Assembly (NCBI GenBank): GCA_963682175.1
Contig: OY821791.1
Location: 27,774,326 to 27,838,325 of the forward strand
DNA length: 64,000 nt
Origin: Triglochin maritima
Lineage: Eukaryota > Streptophyta > Magnoliopsida > Alismatales > Juncaginaceae
Reading direction: 5' to 3'
Under the pieces are notes generated by a model. That model was not told the DNA's origin. It did not search any database and worked only from the letters and a program-made list of their open reading frames with translations. A program made the translations under genes and the position numbers. Shown one piece after another: positions 22,301 to 33,020 of the stretch; position 1 is the stretch's first letter; each line of letters starts with the position of its first letter.

Positions 22301-23379
22301 AATACCCCCACACCTAGATTTTGCTGGTCCCTAGCAAAACAAAAAATAAAAACAGGGAAATCCTTAACTCACTTTCGTAGGAATCACGGTTGCACTTAGC
22401 ATGTGCAACAAGCCTTTAAACCTCCTTGTTGCCAAGGGGGAGGAGTGTTGTCTCCTGAGGGTTTTCAGCGGATATACCCACAAAATCCTTAATCAACATT
22501 TCATTAATAGTTCTCAATGTCCCTACCTCAACCATATACGTCTCACTGAGAATTCTTGCATGCGCATTATATAAATCTAACTCATTAAAAATATGACTTG
22601 GTCTTTGTTCCTCCAACATTCACACCACTAACCCTTCTACACATGTTTATCACTTGAATTATTTTTCACGCCTCCTCTGGTGGTGAAGTATCATTCGGAT
22701 CAACCATGGCATGGATCATTCTTTTAGCTTTGGGCCTTGAGTATTTTTTTTTTCTTTTCTTCCGTGATTCAACACATTTGCTTTTTGACATTTTTACCCT
22801 TTTGCATTCGTGTAGCGAGTTTGGTCGATAATCCCGAGCTGGTAGACTCAAGTTACCGGGTTTCAAGATACCCCTACGGACCAGTGACTCAAAGGCTTGG
22901 GCTTTTGTACTCATTTTGCAAAATGTGTTTTCTTCACTTTATTCCTTTATTTTTTTTTTCCTCAAGGCTTAATTGCTATTAGAAGTCCACACTTCCCGGT
23001 ATATTTTCCTCAACCTCTGCTTTTTATCAACCACTTCAAAGATTTGATTCATCCAATTTAAGTGCATACATGTCTTAAAGGGTAATGGGTTATTTCTTTG
23101 GAACTTAGATTTATGTCACAATTTCTACAAGCAGAACTATATAATAAGGAACAAAAACTCAATGCAATTTGTACACGGGTTTTAGCAGTTCAATCTTAAG
23201 CTATGTCATGAAACATTGATTTTTTTTTTTTACTAAAACAGAAATATATAGATAAATATATACATAAACACCCCCCCCCCACACCTAAATCATGCATTGT
23301 CCTCAATGTATGCAGATATAAAGCAAATGCACTTATTACCTGAGTCGGCTTGCGGTAGAGGGGTTGAGTTTGCTCAGAG
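22301..23379 (-). other. 3' untranslated internal region with two polypurine/hairpin cassettes
   Basis: No coding domain is visible between the protease stop and the 3' LTR. Next to the LTR, minus-strand AGGTGTGGGGGTATT (22,301-22,315) is the polypurine tract, adjacent to a hairpin TTTTGCT...AGCAAAA (22,319-22,339). A second, similar cassette sits at 23,271-23,308: a G-run (C10 on the plus strand) followed by CATTG-TCCT-CAATG. The stretch between is AT-rich with no feature. Pol would normally lie between protease and this region. Confidence 0.7.
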
Positions 23380-25944
23380 TCAACCGTAATCAGAACTGGA
23401 TTGAATGACACCATATTGGTGCATGTATCCAGTTGAATTGTTCCCCATGTTGACTTGAGGAAAAGATTCCACTCTTCTCACTTGAATTGGTTCGCTTATT
23501 TGCTCGAGTGATGGTGGTTGAGTAAATGAATCACTCCTTTTTTTCTTACTTCCTTTTTGCTTATGTGATGATTTATTTGATTCAGAATTCTGATAAATAC
23601 GTGCTCTCATCACAACATCACTTGGGTTGCATATTATTTCTGGCTCATTATCAATATGGAAGATATTAAATTCTGCTTTTAAGTTCCCGAAAGATAATTG
23701 CATGAGCCCATTTCGACAGTTTATTAATGCTTCCGAAGTGGCTAAAAAGGGTCTACCTAGAATTACAGGGATTTGTCGATTAGGATTTACAACAGGTTCA
23801 GTATCAAGTACGACAAAATCCACTGGATAAATGAAGTCACCAACCTTAATCAAAACGTCCTCTACTATACCTCTCGGCTTCTTAACAGAACAATCAGCGA
23901 ATTGGAGGGTTGTCTTAGAGGGTTTCAGTGGACCAAGGTTGAGTTGCTCGTAGACAGAAAATGGGAGTAAGTTAACGCTTGCACCTAGGTCTAGAAGGGC
24001 TTTATTGATAAAAGTATCTCCTATTGAACATGAAATTGTGGGACATCCAGGGTCCTTATATTTTATAGGAGATGTGTTGGAAAGAATAGAGCATATGTTT
24101 GCAGTTAAGAATGCCTTCTTAGGTACATTCGTTTTTCTCTTTTTAGTGCACAAATCTTTCAAGAATTTAGCATAAGCAGGTATTTGTTGAATCATATCTA
24201 AGAGTGGAATATTCACCTTAACTTGCTTAAATACTTCTAAGATTTTCTCCATTTGTGCACTTGAGCGCTTCTTGAGTCTATTGGGAAATGGGGCTTTAGG
24301 AACATAGACTCGCTCAGGTTCAGGTTGAGCTATGGGTTCAGGTTGTGTAGGTGGGTTGGGCTTTTCAATTTGGACGTCAGGTTCAATGGTCAGGTCATAT
24401 GTGGTTGCTTGATGGCTAGATTGATTAGACATTCTAGGGTTTACCACATTGTTATCAACTTGTCGTCCGGACCGTAAAGACACTACTGCATTGATTTGTT
24501 GGAACGGTCCTTCCTCGTTAACCATTTGAACCGGTCTGGGGTTGTTATTTCCTGAGGGTGGTTGATAAGATTGATATTGATTATTAGTTCTTGGGTTCAC
24601 CTCAGGTTGACTTGGAAATTGACCCTTTTCTCTTTCACCTACTATTTGCGCTAATTGGTTGACTTGTGTCTCTAACCTTTGGAGTGATTATTTGGTTGTT
24701 TGTATAAAAGTTTTCATTAAATTTTCCAAGTTTGTCAACCTAACTTCATGATTTCCATTGTTATTACCCCCAGATGATGTATTATTTTGGTTATATGGGT
24801 TTGGTTGTTGTCTGGGAGGTTGACCTTGTTGGTTCCACGAAAAATTGGGATGATTACGCCAACCCGGGTTGTAGGTTGATGCATAAGGATCATTTCTAGA
24901 ATGGTTAAACGTGGCATTAACATGTTCCAAGTCTACACAGTCCTCCATTAAATGACCAGTCTGACCACATCTAGAGCAAGGGGTAGGGGATGCTTGTCGG
25001 GTTTGGTTTTGCAGCTCTAAACTTTCCATTCTGCGCATAAGGGTGGCTAGTTTTGCCTCAGCCGCTATGTTGGCATCTATAGCTAAGACACCTGGTCGGG
25101 GTTGACTTGCTATTCTAGATCCAATACTCGGGTTGATGGGTGTTCTAGCATTGTCCCATTGCATACTGTTTTCCGCTAAATCCTCAAGAAAAGTCCAGGC
25201 ATCATTTTCGTTTTTCGACATGAAATTCCCTTGGCTCACAGATTCTAGCATAACTCTAGATGTGGGTGTCAATCCCTCATAAATAATTTGGCATAATTGC
25301 CATCTCGGAATTCCATGATGAGGGCATTGGGTCAGAACACTCTTAAATCTTTCTAGATAGGAATAGAACGGCTCGCTCTCAGACTGAACGAATGCAACAA
25401 TTTCATTCCTAATCCTCATAGTCTTATGGTTGGGGAAATATTTTTTTAGAAATACTTGAACAAACTCAGCCCAACTCCTAATAGATCTTTCGGCTAGACT
25501 ATATAGTCATTTCTTAGCGTCATCCTTTAGTGCCAGAGGCACAAATTTCAGACGCACTGCCTCTTCAGGGATATGCTGGTATTGCATAAGAGAGCAGATT
25601 TCCTCAAATTCTCTAAGGAAGAGATATGGATCTTCCCTAGAGGTGAACTTAGGCAACATACTCATGTATTGTGCCTTAAGTTCGAAGTCGCGACCCGGTA
25701 TGGTGGGCATAACGATGCACGACGGCTGAGCAGCCATCGCTGGATAGCATCGATCCCTCAGAGTTATAGGTTGTGCAACAGGCGGGTCCACTACGTTCTC
25801 ACCCATTAGATCCGGGTGAGGTGGTGCAACAGGTGGATTGGGGTTAAGTTCCAGACTGGAATCTAGATGAACTCGTGAGAGTCGATTACTCAAGTCCCGA
25901 ATCCAAATCTGAGTGCACCGGGTTGAATCAATTTTTGAATTCAA
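23380..25944 (-). pseudogene. Gag-aspartic protease of the gag-only element, two in-frame stops
   Basis: One minus-strand frame from ATG 25,942-25,944 to a stop at 23,380, interrupted by TGA at 25,507-25,509 and TAA at 24,688-24,690. Capsid part: MSMLPKFTSREDPYLFLREF, then EEICSLMQYQ, then PFYSYLERFKSVLTQCPHHG, GLTPTSRVMLESVS and MQWD. Zinc knuckle: CSRCGQTGHLMEDC. After an Asn/Gln-rich linker, the protease has ALLDLGASVNLLP (DLGA in place of the usual DTGA/DSGA) near residue 205 of the last open segment, and VILGRPFLAT as the second conserved block. The frame ends without RT. The family (Tat/Athila) is recognised from the capsid phrases and the DLGAS protease. Confidence 0.92.
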
Positions 25945-27053
25945 ATTCGAAATTTAAATTCCAAATTTAATTTCAAGAATTAATTACAATTTTTTATTTT
26001 TATTTTTTAATTTTCGTTTTTTTTTTCAAAAGGGAAACAAACAATAGAATGGGGCAAGATGAGAAAGAAATCCTAATCTAGAGAATTTAGGTGAGAAGAG
26101 AAAGAAGACTCAGATGAGAAAGGAAACTTAACTCTAAAGATAGAAAAGAGGGTTGGTCAGAAATTTCCTGAACAAGCACGGTTCAAACAATCCTAGACCT
26201 AGTGTCACTTAAATCTAGACGACTCCTAACTGGTTGAGTCGAATTGATTCGCTTGATTCACCTCCCTCACTAATCAAACCAAATTGGCCAGGTAGTGTAT
26301 AGCTAGTGGGGGCGCTTCCGACAGAGTCGGTGCCAATTAGACAACCACTTCGCTTGGAAGACTCTCGTCAACACAAAAACACTTCCTAGACACCAAATTG
26401 AATTCGATCGGCTTCAGGTCATAGCAAGTCAAACCAATTCTTCTCCTTAATTGAGTCCGAGTCCTTAGGGGCCAATGTCTAATTGATTTTAAATTTTAAG
26501 GCTTGGGTGACACTTTAGGATTGTGATTTGTGGGCCACGGAAGGGTGATGAAATCCCCACCGTATCTTTTCCTACGGAGTTGCCCTTAAGATAGTTTAAC
26601 TTAGATCTAACAAAGATAGTCAAACAATGGTCTTTTTAATGGGGGCAATTGCAAGGTTGTATGCAAATTAAATTATATGCTTAAATGCAATCGTTAAAAA
26701 CCGCGATACGTACCTTGCCTCCAGCACTCTTCAACAGAAATTGATTTGCAAGAATTTAGCAAGAATAATGCAAACAAAACATTATATGATGCATGCACTA
26801 AGGTCTTTCTAATTTTGCGAATTTTAGGTCAGAGTTGAAATATTGCCAATTATGGAATTTTAAACCCTAACACGTGCAATTCTACGAAATGAAACTTTTC
26901 AACAATTCAGATTTTACGAGAAAGGCAAGAAAAGTTACCTCCGCAATGTTCAGACAGGTTCATCGCCTGCTCTCAGAGATTCCAGTAGCGCAATACGACC
27001 ACCCGAAGATGCAGACGACGCCCTCAAAATTTGAAGACCGGATCCCTAGGTTG

Positions 27054-27102
27054 TGCGGCGATTCCGCCGCAAATGCTCTTGGTGGTGCGGCGATTCCGCC
27101 GC
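27054..27102. repeat. Paired GC stem-loops in the 5' leader
   Basis: TGCGGCG-ATTC-CGCCGCA (27,054-27,071) and TGCGGCG-ATTC-CGCCGC (27,086-27,102) lie between the 5' LTR and gag. The stem sequence is the same as in the LTR pair, but the loop differs (ATTC against GAAA). The remainder of the leader (25,945-27,237) is non-coding. Confidence 0.85.
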
Positions 27103-27237
27103 CTAGATGGCTCAGATTGCGGTCAGATTTCACCGCGCTCTCTGTTGTCTCCTGAAACGCAAATCCAAATAGTTAGATCGCGCACACGATAAACAGAATA
27201 TAATCGGAAATACAAAAACCACAAAATCTACGTCGCC

Positions 27238-27255
27238 TCCCCGGCAACGGCGCCA
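27238..27255 (-). other. tRNA-Asp primer binding site
   Basis: Minus-strand TGGCGCCGTTGCCGGGGA lies six bases inside the 5' LTR. It is complementary to the 3' end of plant tRNA-Asp, the primer typical of Tat/Athila lineage elements. Confidence 0.92.
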
Positions 27256-27261
27256 AAAACT

Positions 27262-28488
27262 TGATGAGAATTAAATTTATACCGCAAGTGCACGGTGTCA
27301 ATGAAAACGTGACAAATACGGGTCGAACACAAGGAGGGAGAGATTTCGTTATTAGTGTGATTTTTGATTAAGGGGAAGAAGGAGAGAAGAAATAATTGGG
27401 TTTTGAGATTTTTGGATTTTAGTTATTTAAAGCAAGAAACAAAAACAATTAAAACTAAAGCAAGAACAAAGAAGTGAATTCCGTTGGGTGGAGGTTTAGA
27501 TTTAAGGTTTAGATTAGAGAATTCAGAAACTTATAATAAATCATATTAGTTATGAAGCATTACATGATAAATGATTTAACATAAACTCAAGTAATCAAAA
27601 TAGACTAATACGAAATTAAAATAATAACATCTTCTCTTCTCATCACCCTAAATCCGTCACCTCCACCTTTTGGAAAGAGTTAGAAACTCATGAAGGGAGG
27701 AAGAAGGGGTCCTTGAGATATTACAAAAGAAAACTAAAAGTAAGAAATAAAAGACAGAATTTTATTAATGAAAAGAAGAATACAAAACTAAGGTTAAGAA
27801 TAAAAACTAACACCAAAGACTAAGGACCCTTCTAACATCGTTCTCGGGTCTATTTATAGTTGCTACAAGGGATCTAGGTATAATATTGGAAAGTACACGT
27901 GTCCAGACACGACTGGACGAAATTGGAGCACACGGATCGAAACTTGGGCGGCGGAAACGCCGCATATTGCATGTGTAGTGCGGCGGAAACGCCGCACAAT
28001 CTGGCCGGATTTTGTCCAGATTTTGGTTGAATGTTTATGGTATGATTTGATCCTTCTTTGCGCGTTTGGATTGATTCTTTCCATTCTTTTGAACTCCGGA
28101 TTAATTCCTTCACATATTTGGAGATATACATTGATTTTTCTATATATTTTCTCCAAGAGAATAAAAGCTACTCGTGATTTGCAATCAGGTCCTTGACTTT
28201 TTGCAGTTAAGTCCCTGGTTACTTTTGTGCTTATGTCCTTGTTCTTTTTGCAATTAGGACTTGAATGCTTTTATGCTTGGATACATTTCCATTTGTACCC
28301 CGATCAACTTGAACTTGGTCTTTATGATAGAAATGAATCTTTTGCACGCGTTTATGCTCGGGATGTGGGTAAATTGCATTCAGGTCCCTGTATTCTGTAA
28401 ATAAGACTAAACACATACCTTAGTAGCATTTATTGATGTAAAAGTAATCTAAATGAAAGACATATGATGCAATGTATGCAATGCATCA
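27262..28488 (-). repeat. 5' LTR of the gag-only element
   Basis: 1227 bp, same ends and length as the 3' LTR. It carries the paired hairpins at 27,948-27,963 and 27,979-27,996. Confidence 0.93.
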
Positions 28489-28493
28489 GCAGG

Positions 28494-29586
28494 CACGCAA
28501 GCGCACCCACCGTCACCTCCCGGCTCACGCACAAGGCGAGGACACGGGTTTCCGTGGACAGAGTTGGCATTCACAACGGGACCCAGGAATTCAGTTCTGA
28601 GCAGATTCGGTCGACCGAAATAGTCTAACCGGTCGACCGTTTCCACGAGGAATTCGGTCGACCGAAAGTCTTAATCGGTAGAACTCACTGCGCAACACTA
28701 ATTCCCAAACGGTCGAACAAAAGTCAAAATCCGGAGTCTGGTCAACAACAAAATCGGGTCTATCGGTCAACCGACTCAGGGTCTCGGTCGACCGAAAACA
28801 GACAGGGTCAACCTATTATTCTAAGTCATATAATCGGTCGAACGCAAACCTCCAACGGTCGAACAACAAACGATCGGTCGAACGAATCATGCAAAACTAA
28901 CAGGTACACTTAAGTTCCGGTCGAACACAACAAGGACCGGTCGACCGACAACAGGTAGAAAAAAACCCAACTCACCAGCAATAATGCACTACCGGTCGAC
29001 CGCCCCAAGGCATCATTCGACCGGTGAAGGTTAAAGTCGGGCAAACAGTGCTAAAACGGTCGACCGCCCGAAGGATCCGGTCGACCGTTGGTCGTCTTCA
29101 ACCTCGCGCCAGCCGAGGTTCTACGAAGAAACGCGTCGCCGGAGAGGTCTCTGACCTCCCCCTACTCGACCAACGCATCCCTCACATGAGGGTCAACAAA
29201 CAAACCACACTAAGGAGCGACATACCTCGAAAACGCAACGAACCCGCCGGAGCCTCGCTCGCGCCTCCGTTGCCCCCGGTGATCCTCCTCGCGCGTCAAC
29301 CTCTGCAAGCCTCACGCCAATGCAACCTCCTCCGCCTGAGCTCGAGCCACTGAGGAAGAAGATGGGTGCTTGGTGAGGATGAAGGAAAGGAAAGGAAAGG
29401 AGATGGTGTTGGTTGGTTTAAAAGAACCCAAAAACCCTACACCCCAAGCACTCCCCACCATACTTCCCTTACACCCCCACCTTACCTCCATCACTTCACC
29501 TCACTACTCACCATACCTCCCTCTCTCCTCCAAGTCAAACCTCACTTAACCCTAATCCAATACTAATCCGGTTTAGGGACATAACA
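28494..29586 (-). repeat. 5' LTR of the Tekay-like element, right piece
   Basis: Continues the outer LTR from CACGCAAGCGCACCC to GGACATAACA. Compared with 14,346-15,421 it lacks a short segment of the palindrome array near 28,725 and has a short extra segment near 28,945-28,985. It carries eight perfect CGGTCGACCG copies. The target duplication CTTTC follows at 29,587-29,591. Confidence 0.92.
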
Positions 29587-29885
29587 CTTTCTAACTTGTA
29601 ATATGCTCTGGCCTTCTCATCAAGAGCATGAACTGTCACATTACCTAAGTAGTGAAAGAAATGTTATGCTCAGCCAAACAATAACTTAATAATTGTAGGA
29701 GAAACCAAAACTGGAACTCGAAGTAGCTATAGTTTCTGAAGGTAGCGCTCTCACATGAACTTTCACGGGAAAAATTTCTAAAAGATGAATAAGGTTATGC
29801 ATTAAGCCCTAAATATGTTGGTTAATTACTTACGCCAACACTACTCTACTACAAAATTTATATGAAGACCACTTCCGCGCAAGGT
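29587..29885 (-). pseudogene. Exon-like fragment (upstream half) and intron-like flank
   Basis: Minus strand: an acceptor-like TTTCACTACTTAG is followed at about 29,651 by open sequence (VTVHALDEKARAYYKLE) that runs into the Tekay insertion and resumes at 13,275. The remainder to 29,885 looks intronic. The gene is not identified. Confidence 0.4.
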
Positions 29886-31656
29886 AGAAATCAGATCTGA
29901 ATACATCGTGGTCCACCACCACCACACCAACGGAGCCGTCGCTCAGGTCGGTCCATCAACCGGCGCCACACAGACCGCACGGGATATCACTCGATAGGTG
30001 CCCAATCGAGCTACCTGCCGGAACACATCATCGGCAGTCCATCGCCGCAACCACACAGGCTACGCGCGATCCTCCCTGCCGCCACACAGACCGCACAGGG
30101 GCCCTACCGCCGCCACACAGGCCCTACGGCACGTGCAATAACTGCCATCAAGGCCAGTCGAACATATCCGCCACACAAGGCCAGACAATCGACAGATCCG
30201 AACCGAAGTCCGCAGGGTCGACAAGCTCCACGTGCAACACCAACTCCGGCTCCAACAAGCAGGGTCGCGACCTCCGTCGCCGTCAATAGGCCGGTACCTC
30301 TCTGGACCTCCGTCGCCAATCCTGGCTGGTAGTCTCTGTGCCTCCGTAGCCATCGGCCGGTAGTCACTGCACCCGTCGGCAGTTGCGTGTTGCTGAAGCA
30401 ATGGGATCCGTAATCCCTCAGGCCGCTACTCTAACGCGAGTCAAACGATCCACCCGATAAAGTCACGATCCATACATGGAAGTGACGCGTTCCGGACACC
30501 CACACTCTTCCACACGGCGGTCCCTGGGCAGGCACGCATAACGCGCCCACCGTCACCTCCCGGCTCACGCACAAGGCGAGGACACGGGTTTCCGTGGACA
30601 GAGTTGGCATCCAAGTGGAACCAGGAATCATGTCCTGTGCAAAACGGTCGACCGAAAGAGACACGGTCGACCGTTTTCCTCAAGGGAATTCGGTCAACCG
30701 AAGTGACAACCGGTCGACCGCTTCCACAAGGGAATCGGTCGACCGAAAGTGACAACTCAGTCGACCATTTCCACAAAGGAATCGGTCGACCGAAGCGTTT
30801 GTCACGGTCGAACTATTTGCGCAACACATAAATCCCAACGGTCTACCGAAGGTCTAAAACCGGTCGACCGAACAAGGTCAAAATCCGGAGTCTGGTCAAC
30901 GCTCAAAACAAATCTATCGGTCGACCGACTCAGGGGTCTCGGTCGACCGAACACTTACAGGGTCAACCTAATATTTTCTATGTCATCAAACGGTCGACCG
31001 AAGCTTACGTATCCTACCGGTACACTCAAGTTCCGGTCGAACGAACGAGGGACGCGGTCGACCGAAACACGACAGACAGTGAAAATACACTACGATCGGT
31101 CGACCGTCCAAGGAACCCGGTCGACCGACAGACGTCTTCAACCTCGCGCCAGCCGAGGTTTTGACGTCAAAACTCGTCGCTGGCGAGGCCTCCGACCTCG
31201 CGCGACCGACCCCAACCTCACCCCAACATGGGTGATCAACTAAGGCCTCTAATGCAAGAACTTGGCATACCTCTTCGCAAGGACGACGACTTCGACGGAG
31301 AATTCCGGAGCTCACACGACCACGCCTCCGACAGCAACTTCACTCACGTCCTCCTTGCACCGCACCACACCCAGCACTTCTTCCTTCACGCGCACCTTCT
31401 CCACCAACTCAGCAGCCACCAAGGAAGAGGAAGGAATGGGTGGAGAGGAGGAAATGAAGAAAGGAAGAAGGAAGGAAAAGAGAAGAAGAAACCCTTAAAA
31501 CCCCTCTCCTTGCTACAGTGCACGTCATCTCTCTCTCCCCTCGTCTACAGTGCTCGCCCCTTCACCTTCCCATGCAACTCCTGCTCATTTACCTTCCCCA
31601 TGCAAACCACACCCTTAAACCCGGATTAACCCTAAACCCGGGTTAGGGTTCTAACA
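29886..31656 (-). repeat. Relic LTR related to the Tekay-like element
   Basis: Diverged but collinear with the Tekay LTR: 'agatctg', 'acgg(g)gccgtcgc(t/c)c', 'gataggtgcccaatcgag', the block 'ggtccctgggcaggcacgca', the palindrome array, the 'acctcgcgccagccgaggtt' block, and the end GGGTTAGGGTTCTAACA. The first few hundred bases are missing. Twelve perfect CGGTCGACCG copies lie between about 30,640 and 31,130. It has no internal region, so it is a truncated solo LTR. Confidence 0.8.
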
Positions 31657-32749
31657 ATACCATCGTGTTATTATTCTTATCGTTTTATTGTTCTTATCCA
31701 ACTACAAGAAGTTGACAACTGAGTACTAGATTCCCAGCCAAACAAAAATGCGAAAATTGGGATCCAAACGACAACGAAACTTACGAACACGAAAGGTATG
31801 TAGATTCCCAACCAAAAAATGACAGAAGGCACAAAATTAGGGATCTGAACGATGACAAAACTTACGAACACGACAACTAAGTGTAGTCCCAACCAAAAAG
31901 TCATAGAAAACACGAAATTTGGGATCAAACGATGATGCCCCTTCGGAATGCGAAGTTTTGACACCTTCTTCCATCCCACCGCGAGGAGATCCAAAGACCG
32001 GAGTTCCGAGGGGGCAGTGGAGTGTGATGCGGTTGTCCTCGATCTTCCAGTACTGGTCTTCGACGGCAACGAAGATTTTTTCCATGAATTTAAGGGTTTA
32101 GGGTTTTGCATCGAAGATTTCAATTTTGAATGGGAGTGGACTGTTTTAAAATTTATATTAAAAACACTAATGCACGTTGGTTAACTAAAAAAAGGAAAAT
32201 GATTAATGGACACTTGCATCCGACACGCGCGCTGACGTGGTCAGTACAGTCAACAGTCCGGTTATCAAAAGTCAAATGTCTTTTACCTTCTGAAATTAAT
32301 TAAATACAGATTTATTTTGTGTCACATGCAACTTCTACTTTCTCAATGCAACATTACATTCCCAATATGACATTTCGTTTCCTCATGCAACATTTACTTT
32401 TCCGAATGCATCCTTTGATTCCCCCACGAACAGATTCTCAAATTAAAATGGACAGACTCACAATTTATTCTGTCCAGAATAAGTTGTGTTACTGTCCAGA
32501 ATAAGTTGTGCGTTTTTCCAGAATAAGTTCTGTATATTCTGTGTCTATCCAGAATAAGCTGAGTGACTTTCCAGAATAGGTTATTGTAGGTTTTGAAGAA
32601 AAAAACTATTTAAAAACCCCTTCCACGTACGTGGAAGACCCTATTACCATGTCATGTAACTAAAATAGACATGGTATGTGGTCTTCCACGTTGATTTGTA
32701 ATTAACCGATGTGGTAGGGGCGATGTGGTAGGCCGATTTTACAGCAGTG
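31657..32749. mobile_element. CACTA-derived segment with right terminus
   Basis: It ends ...GATTTTACAGCAGTG at 32,749 (CACTGCTGTAAAATC on the other strand). The last 150 bases carry ACGTGGAAGACC / CATGGTATGTGG subterminal repeats. Before these, 32,455-32,590 has five copies of TCCAGAATAAG(T/C)TG. The part 31,677-32,120 shows direct repeats of 'acgaacacgaaaggta'-like units but no recognisable protein. The left end was not found. Confidence 0.5.
32455..32590. repeat. Short direct repeats, TCCAGAATAAG
   Basis: Five tandem-like occurrences of (G/T)TCCAGAATAAG(T/C)TG spaced 20-35 bp inside the CACTA-derived segment. Confidence 0.7.
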
Positions 32750-33020
32750 AACCCAGCAACACACAACCCTTAGTACCTAAATCCACCTCCACTCCTAATA
32801 GTGGATATACTCTCTAAACATACCAAAGAACACAAACACTACAAATATAACAATAAACATGTAGCAAGACACAAAGTAGAGATATATTAAAGCAATGAAC
32901 ACAGATTACCTCAAATGAAAACATTCAACATATGAACATTAATCTATCATTGGATTAACAAAACAACTAACTTACAAGCTTCATCCACCTCTATATATTT
33001 GCCGCCCAATTGGGTAAAAT

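Larger units (their letters stand above)
21074..28488 (-). mobile_element. Tat/Athila-type gag-only (TR-GAG-like) retrotransposon, nested
   Basis: 7415 bp. Both LTRs (21,074-22,300 and 27,262-28,488) are 1227 bp, TGATGAG...GCATCA, with about 15 differences counted by eye (about 1.2%). Target duplication: TCAGG / GCAGG (28,489-28,493), one mismatch. The primer site is tRNA-Asp type. The interior encodes only gag and aspartic protease; no RT, RNase H or integrase is present, so it must move with enzymes from a relative. Gag carries two in-frame stops. This layout matches elements described as TR-GAG. Insertion into the outer LTR makes it younger than the Tekay-like element. Confidence 0.92.
13276..29586 (-). 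mobile_element. Tekay-like Ty3/Gypsy LTR retrotransposon with nested insertion
   Basis: Complete element in structure: LTRs start TGTAACGTCCCG and end GGACATAACA (plus-strand reading). A perfect 5-bp target duplication CTTTC lies at 13,271-13,275 and 29,587-29,591. A tRNA-iMet primer site (19,990-20,001) and a polypurine tract (15,422-15,434) are present. The internal region 15,422-20,004 encodes gag, protease, RT, RNase H, integrase and a C-terminal chromodomain on the minus strand, the domain order of chromoviruses. The 5' LTR (20,005-29,586) is split by a 7.4-kb insertion. At least three lesions (frame change in gag, a stop in RT, Asn for Asp in integrase) make this copy non-functional by itself. 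Confidence 0.95.

Noticed and set aside
23380..25944. RT or integrase in the nested element
   Set aside because: Read through all frames between protease and the 3' LTR; no RT, RNase H or integrase motif is present.
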